Below are positions 61,357-64,000 of a DNA stretch of 64,000 bases, piece after piece. Both the position numbers and the translations under genes were made by a program. This DNA comes from Asticcacaulis sp. YBE204 (GTDB taxonomy: Bacteria > Pseudomonadota > Alphaproteobacteria > Caulobacterales > Caulobacteraceae): contig NZ_AWGF01000004.1 in assembly GCF_000495855.1 (NCBI RefSeq), forward strand, positions 124,001-188,000. Reading direction: 5' to 3'. The notes beneath the pieces were generated by a model. The model saw only the letters and a list, made by a program, of their open reading frames with translations. It was not told the origin of the DNA and did not search any database. Each line of letters starts with the position of its first letter. The first letter of the stretch is position 1.

Positions 61357-61557
61357 GTGTGTTCCCTGTAAGCCCGCTGCCTGCGCAGCCTTATGCGTTT
61401 TCACGTATCTTAGCGGCGAAGCCGTCGGGGGCAAGGATATTTGTAAGATAATTTTTCAAAATTGAAACGAAACGCCTTTTCGAGTTTATTAATGCTCGCA
61501 CCAGAGATATAATTTTGACTGGCTGCGAAAGACGGCTGTGAAACGAGGGGGATAAGC

Positions 61558-63051
61558 ATGTTCAGGAACGCACTTAAGGTGTTTTGCGCGGTGTCGTGCC
61601 TTATGGCCCTGCCGGCGTGGGCGCAAACGAAACCGGCCGAGAAATCGACCGATGTCGACAAGGATGTGACGGAGGTCACCGTCCTGCTCAAGAAGGAACG
61701 CGCCGCGCCGATCTTCGATGCCAACCGCCCTCTGAAAAGCTTTTTTACCTCGTCGGACGGCTGTGGCTGGTACGACAATCCGGCCTGGGAGTTTCAGGAA
61801 TGGCCGGACGACGCGACCCAGCCCTATGTCCGCCCGATGACGGCGATCGAAAAAGCCTATGTCTATGATTTCACCGGCAAAACCCGCTTCGACGAAAAGA
61901 CGCTCGGTGCCACGACGGACGGGCAAACCACGCAGGATAGCAGCGCTGCGGACGGAAGCTCGACCTTCGGCGGGGGCGTCGTTCCGCCCAGCGACGACGA
62001 CGCGCCTCTGACGCCGTGCGAATATGCACGATATCAGATCGCCCGACGCGACAAATCGCTCAGCGAGGCGTTTGCCTTTTACGAGCAGAAGAAATATCCG
62101 GAGGCAATGAGCCGGTTCCAGACGGCCTATACGAAGGTCGGTTACGACATTGCCGGTCTGATGCTGGGCGACATGTATCGCAAGGGGCAGGGCGTGCCGC
62201 GCGACATGGCCAAGGCCATCGGCTGGTATCGCAAGGTGGCGGAAAAGGCCATCCATCAGCAGGAACCCTTCGATCCGAAAAAACCGACAGCGATGAGCCC
62301 GCGCGTCGAGGCGGCGATGATGCTGGCACAGATTTACCTCGCGGGCGACGGCGTGCCGCAGGATTATAAGACCGGCCTGCGCTATGTCGAACAGGCCAGC
62401 GCCATCGGATACGTGCCCGCGACCAAACTGGCCGGTGATTTCTACTACAAGGGTATCGGCACGGCGAGGAACCTGAAAAAGGCCGTCAAAAACTACGAGA
62501 CGGCGGCGCTTCTGGGTTATGCGCCGGCTCAATATGCGTGGGCCGAAATCCTTTACGACGGCGAAGAGGGCATCAAGGCCGATCCGGGCAAGGCACGCGA
62601 ACTCTATGCGTTGGCGGCGCAGGGTGGTAACGCGGGCGCCCAGTATCAGATGGCGGTTTTCTACGATACGGGCGACGGGGTAAAGGCCGATGCGAAGACG
62701 GCGCTGATCTATTACAAGGATGCAGCGCTCGGCGGCGACGCCGATGCCCAGAACGCTATCGGCACCTGGTTCTATCAGGGCGATGCTCTGCTGCCCAAGG
62801 ATCAGGTCGTCGCGCGCAAGTGGTTTGAAACGGCGGCACAGACCGGCCATTCGGAGGCCGCGTTCAATCTGGCGGTCATGTACGCCAGAGGCGAGGGCGG
62901 TGCGAAGGATCTGGTCAGGGCGTGGCTGTGGTTCGATGTGGCGCGCCGGACAGGCCATCCCAACGCGGCGGTCGCGGGTAAGCAGATCGAGGCGCAGATG
63001 ACCGAGGTCGAAAAGGCTGAACTGGCCAAGGTGCTGGCGCCGAAAACCTAA
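61558..63051 (+). CDS. Secreted Sel1-repeat protein
   Basis: 497 residues. Signal peptide (FCAVSCLMALPAWAQ), an N-terminal region with KSFFTSSDGCGWYDNPAWEFQEW, a low-complexity Ser/Thr/Asp linker (about 118-150), then about seven Sel1/TPR-like repeats of ~36 residues, each with an AMxxxGxMYxxGxGVxxDxxKAxxWYxKAA-like pattern, from about residue 190 to 480. Such solenoids mediate protein contacts in the periplasm. No enzyme domain is visible. AGGGGG precedes the ATG. It is divergent from the GH2 gene. Confidence 0.88.
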   Translation: MFRNALKVFCAVSCLMALPAWAQTKPAEKSTDVDKDVTEVTVLLKKERAAPIFDANRPLKSFFTSSDGCGWYDNPAWEFQEWPDDATQPYVRPMTAIEKAYVYDFTGKTRFDEKTLGATTDGQTTQDSSAADGSSTFGGGVVPPSDDDAPLTPCEYARYQIARRDKSLSEAFAFYEQKKYPEAMSRFQTAYTKVGYDIAGLMLGDMYRKGQGVPRDMAKAIGWYRKVAEKAIHQQEPFDPKKPTAMSPRVEAAMMLAQIYLAGDGVPQDYKTGLRYVEQASAIGYVPATKLAGDFYYKGIGTARNLKKAVKNYETAALLGYAPAQYAWAEILYDGEEGIKADPGKARELYALAAQGGNAGAQYQMAVFYDTGDGVKADAKTALIYYKDAALGGDADAQNAIGTWFYQGDALLPKDQVVARKWFETAAQTGHSEAAFNLAVMYARGEGGAKDLVRAWLWFDVARRTGHPNAAVAGKQIEAQMTEVEKAELAKVLAPKT

Positions 63052-63099
63052 TTGCGTTTGCCGCGTCTTGCCGGATAAGCAGGGCCGGGAGGACATACC

Positions 63100-64000
63100 A
63101 TGTGGCAGCCGTCTGAGATTTACCCCGATCCGTCGATCGAGATCCTCGATCCGCGCTTTGAGCGCTACAGTTTGTCCTTGTCGGCGGTCGAGAAACTGTA
63201 TGAGGGGACGCGGTGGGCCGAGGGGCCGGTGTGGTTCGGGGACGGACGCTACCTGCTGTGGAGCGATATCCCCAATAACCGGATGCTGCGCTGGAGCGAG
63301 GAGACCGGCGCGGTGTCGGTCTTTCGTCAGCCATCGGACTTCGCCAACGGCCACACGCGCGACCGGCAGGGGCGACTGATCACCTGCCAGCACGGCACGC
63401 GCTCGGTGACGCGGACGGAATACGATGGGACGATCACGACTCTGGCCAGCCACTATGACGGCAAGCGGCTCAATTCGCCTAACGACGTGGCGGTCAAAAG
63501 CGACGGTTCGGTGTGGTTCACCGATCCGCCGTTCGGTATCTTGAGCGACTATGAGGGCTATCGTGCCGAGGCGGAACTGCCGACGAATGTTTATCGTCTT
63601 AGGGACGATCAGTTGACGGTGGTGACGGACGCTATCGACCGACCGAACGGCATCTGTTTTTCGCCGGACGAGACGCGGTGCTACATCGCACAGTCGGGGA
63701 CGAAAAAGCTGATCTGGGTGTTCGATGTCGAAGGCGATGCGCTGACGAACGGGCGCGTCTTTGTCGACTGTGGACCGGGCCAGCCGGATGGATTTCGCTG
63801 CGACGAAGATGGCAATCTGTGGTGCGGCTGGGGTGGCGGGCCGGGCCTGAACGGGGTGCGGGTGTTCGCTCCGGAAGGTACGGCCATCGGCCATATCCAC
63901 CTGCCCAATCGCTGCGCCAATCTGTGTTTCGGCGGCAAGGCCAGGAACCGCCTGTTCATGACGGCGGGGCAGTCGCTGTTTGCGCTCTATGTGAATACGC
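63100..64000 (+). CDS. SMP-30/gluconolactonase family protein (3' end outside the window)
   Basis: The frame is open from the ATG at 63100 (GGGAGG seven bases upstream) to the window end, 300 codons. It begins MWQPSEIYPDPSIEILDPRF. Six-bladed propeller motifs of SMP-30: ALYEG-like LYEGTRWAEGPVWF with the metal-binding Glu, SDIPNNRMLRW, NGHTRDRQGRLITCQHG, LNSPNDVAVKSDGSVWFTDPPFG with the Asn/Asp metal site, and PNGICFSPDE. It should open sugar lactones, feeding aldonic acids into metabolism. It has no signal peptide. It lies 48 bases after the Sel1 gene. Confidence 0.88.
   Translation, partial: MWQPSEIYPDPSIEILDPRFERYSLSLSAVEKLYEGTRWAEGPVWFGDGRYLLWSDIPNNRMLRWSEETGAVSVFRQPSDFANGHTRDRQGRLITCQHGTRSVTRTEYDGTITTLASHYDGKRLNSPNDVAVKSDGSVWFTDPPFGILSDYEGYRAEAELPTNVYRLRDDQLTVVTDAIDRPNGICFSPDETRCYIAQSGTKKLIWVFDVEGDALTNGRVFVDCGPGQPDGFRCDEDGNLWCGWGGGPGLNGVRVFAPEGTAIGHIHLPNRCANLCFGGKARNRLFMTAGQSLFALYVNT

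Overview
The window looks like chromosomal DNA of a GC-rich alphaproteobacterium, most likely a member of the Caulobacteraceae (Asticcacaulis-like). This is inferred from the prmC-DUF4167 gene order, the long alphaproteobacterial type of HisRS, a TTAA-N7-TTAA CtrA-like box, many TonB/EF-hand/soluble chemoreceptor genes and plant-polysaccharide enzymes. No rRNA, tRNA, CRISPR array, IS element or prophage was seen. Almost all sequence is coding, and the gaps are filled by regulatory sites, terminators and three families of small palindromic repeats.

Layout. 1-7.4 kb: prmC, a DUF4167 protein, two paralogous TonB-C-like membrane proteins, hisS, a candidate sRNA, a TetR regulator with three operator palindromes, a small membrane protein and an XRE regulator. 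7.4-16.7 kb: a Tat-exported prolyl oligopeptidase, an M13 metallopeptidase, a Kef-type K+/H+ antiporter, a ParDE toxin-antitoxin pair with a perfect operator palindrome, TyrA and a secreted EF-hand protein. 17-24.7 kb: a six-EF-hand protein, a secreted protein with three CVNH lectin repeats, small stress and membrane genes, a soluble triple-PAS chemoreceptor ending in a PilZ domain, an exported nucleosidase-like protein and a purine permease. 24.8-30.2 kb: hmgA and fahA (tyrosine/homogentisate breakdown), then metE behind a cobalamin riboswitch. 30.2-36.5 kb: a hydrolase, then a Fur-box divergent locus (DUF4198 + EF-hand one way, heme-type TonB receptor and tonB the other), then an sRNA candidate with anti-Shine-Dalgarno loops. 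36.6-43.5 kb: a soluble hybrid histidine kinase and a complete MacA-MacB-outer-membrane-factor pump. 43.5-47.7 kb: a Fur-box feoA-feoB operon extended by a Cys-rich peptide, a cupredoxin and an outer-membrane barrel. 47.8-54 kb: an EPSP synthase homologue, a MATE pump, YnfA, a sialate-esterase-like enzyme and modABC (ModC without its MOP domain). 54-64 kb: a carbohydrate cluster (SDR, PL22-like propeller, lipoprotein hydrolase, GH39, GH2), a Sel1-repeat protein and a truncated SMP-30/gluconolactonase gene.

How the genes work together. Iron is the clearest theme: Fur-like boxes sit before the TonB receptor, the DUF4198-EF-hand pair and the extended feo operon. Aromatic metabolism appears as TyrA, an EPSPS homologue and HmgA/FahA. 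The right end probably serves breakdown of plant cell-wall glycans. Most unusual are the repeats. One family forms a two-part hairpin with compensatory base changes between copies. Two others occur as inverted pairs at seven gene junctions and supply the last codons of hmgA and modC.

Protein identities rest on motif recognition by eye; no database search was run. Start codons were chosen from ribosome-binding sites and signal peptides where these were visible.
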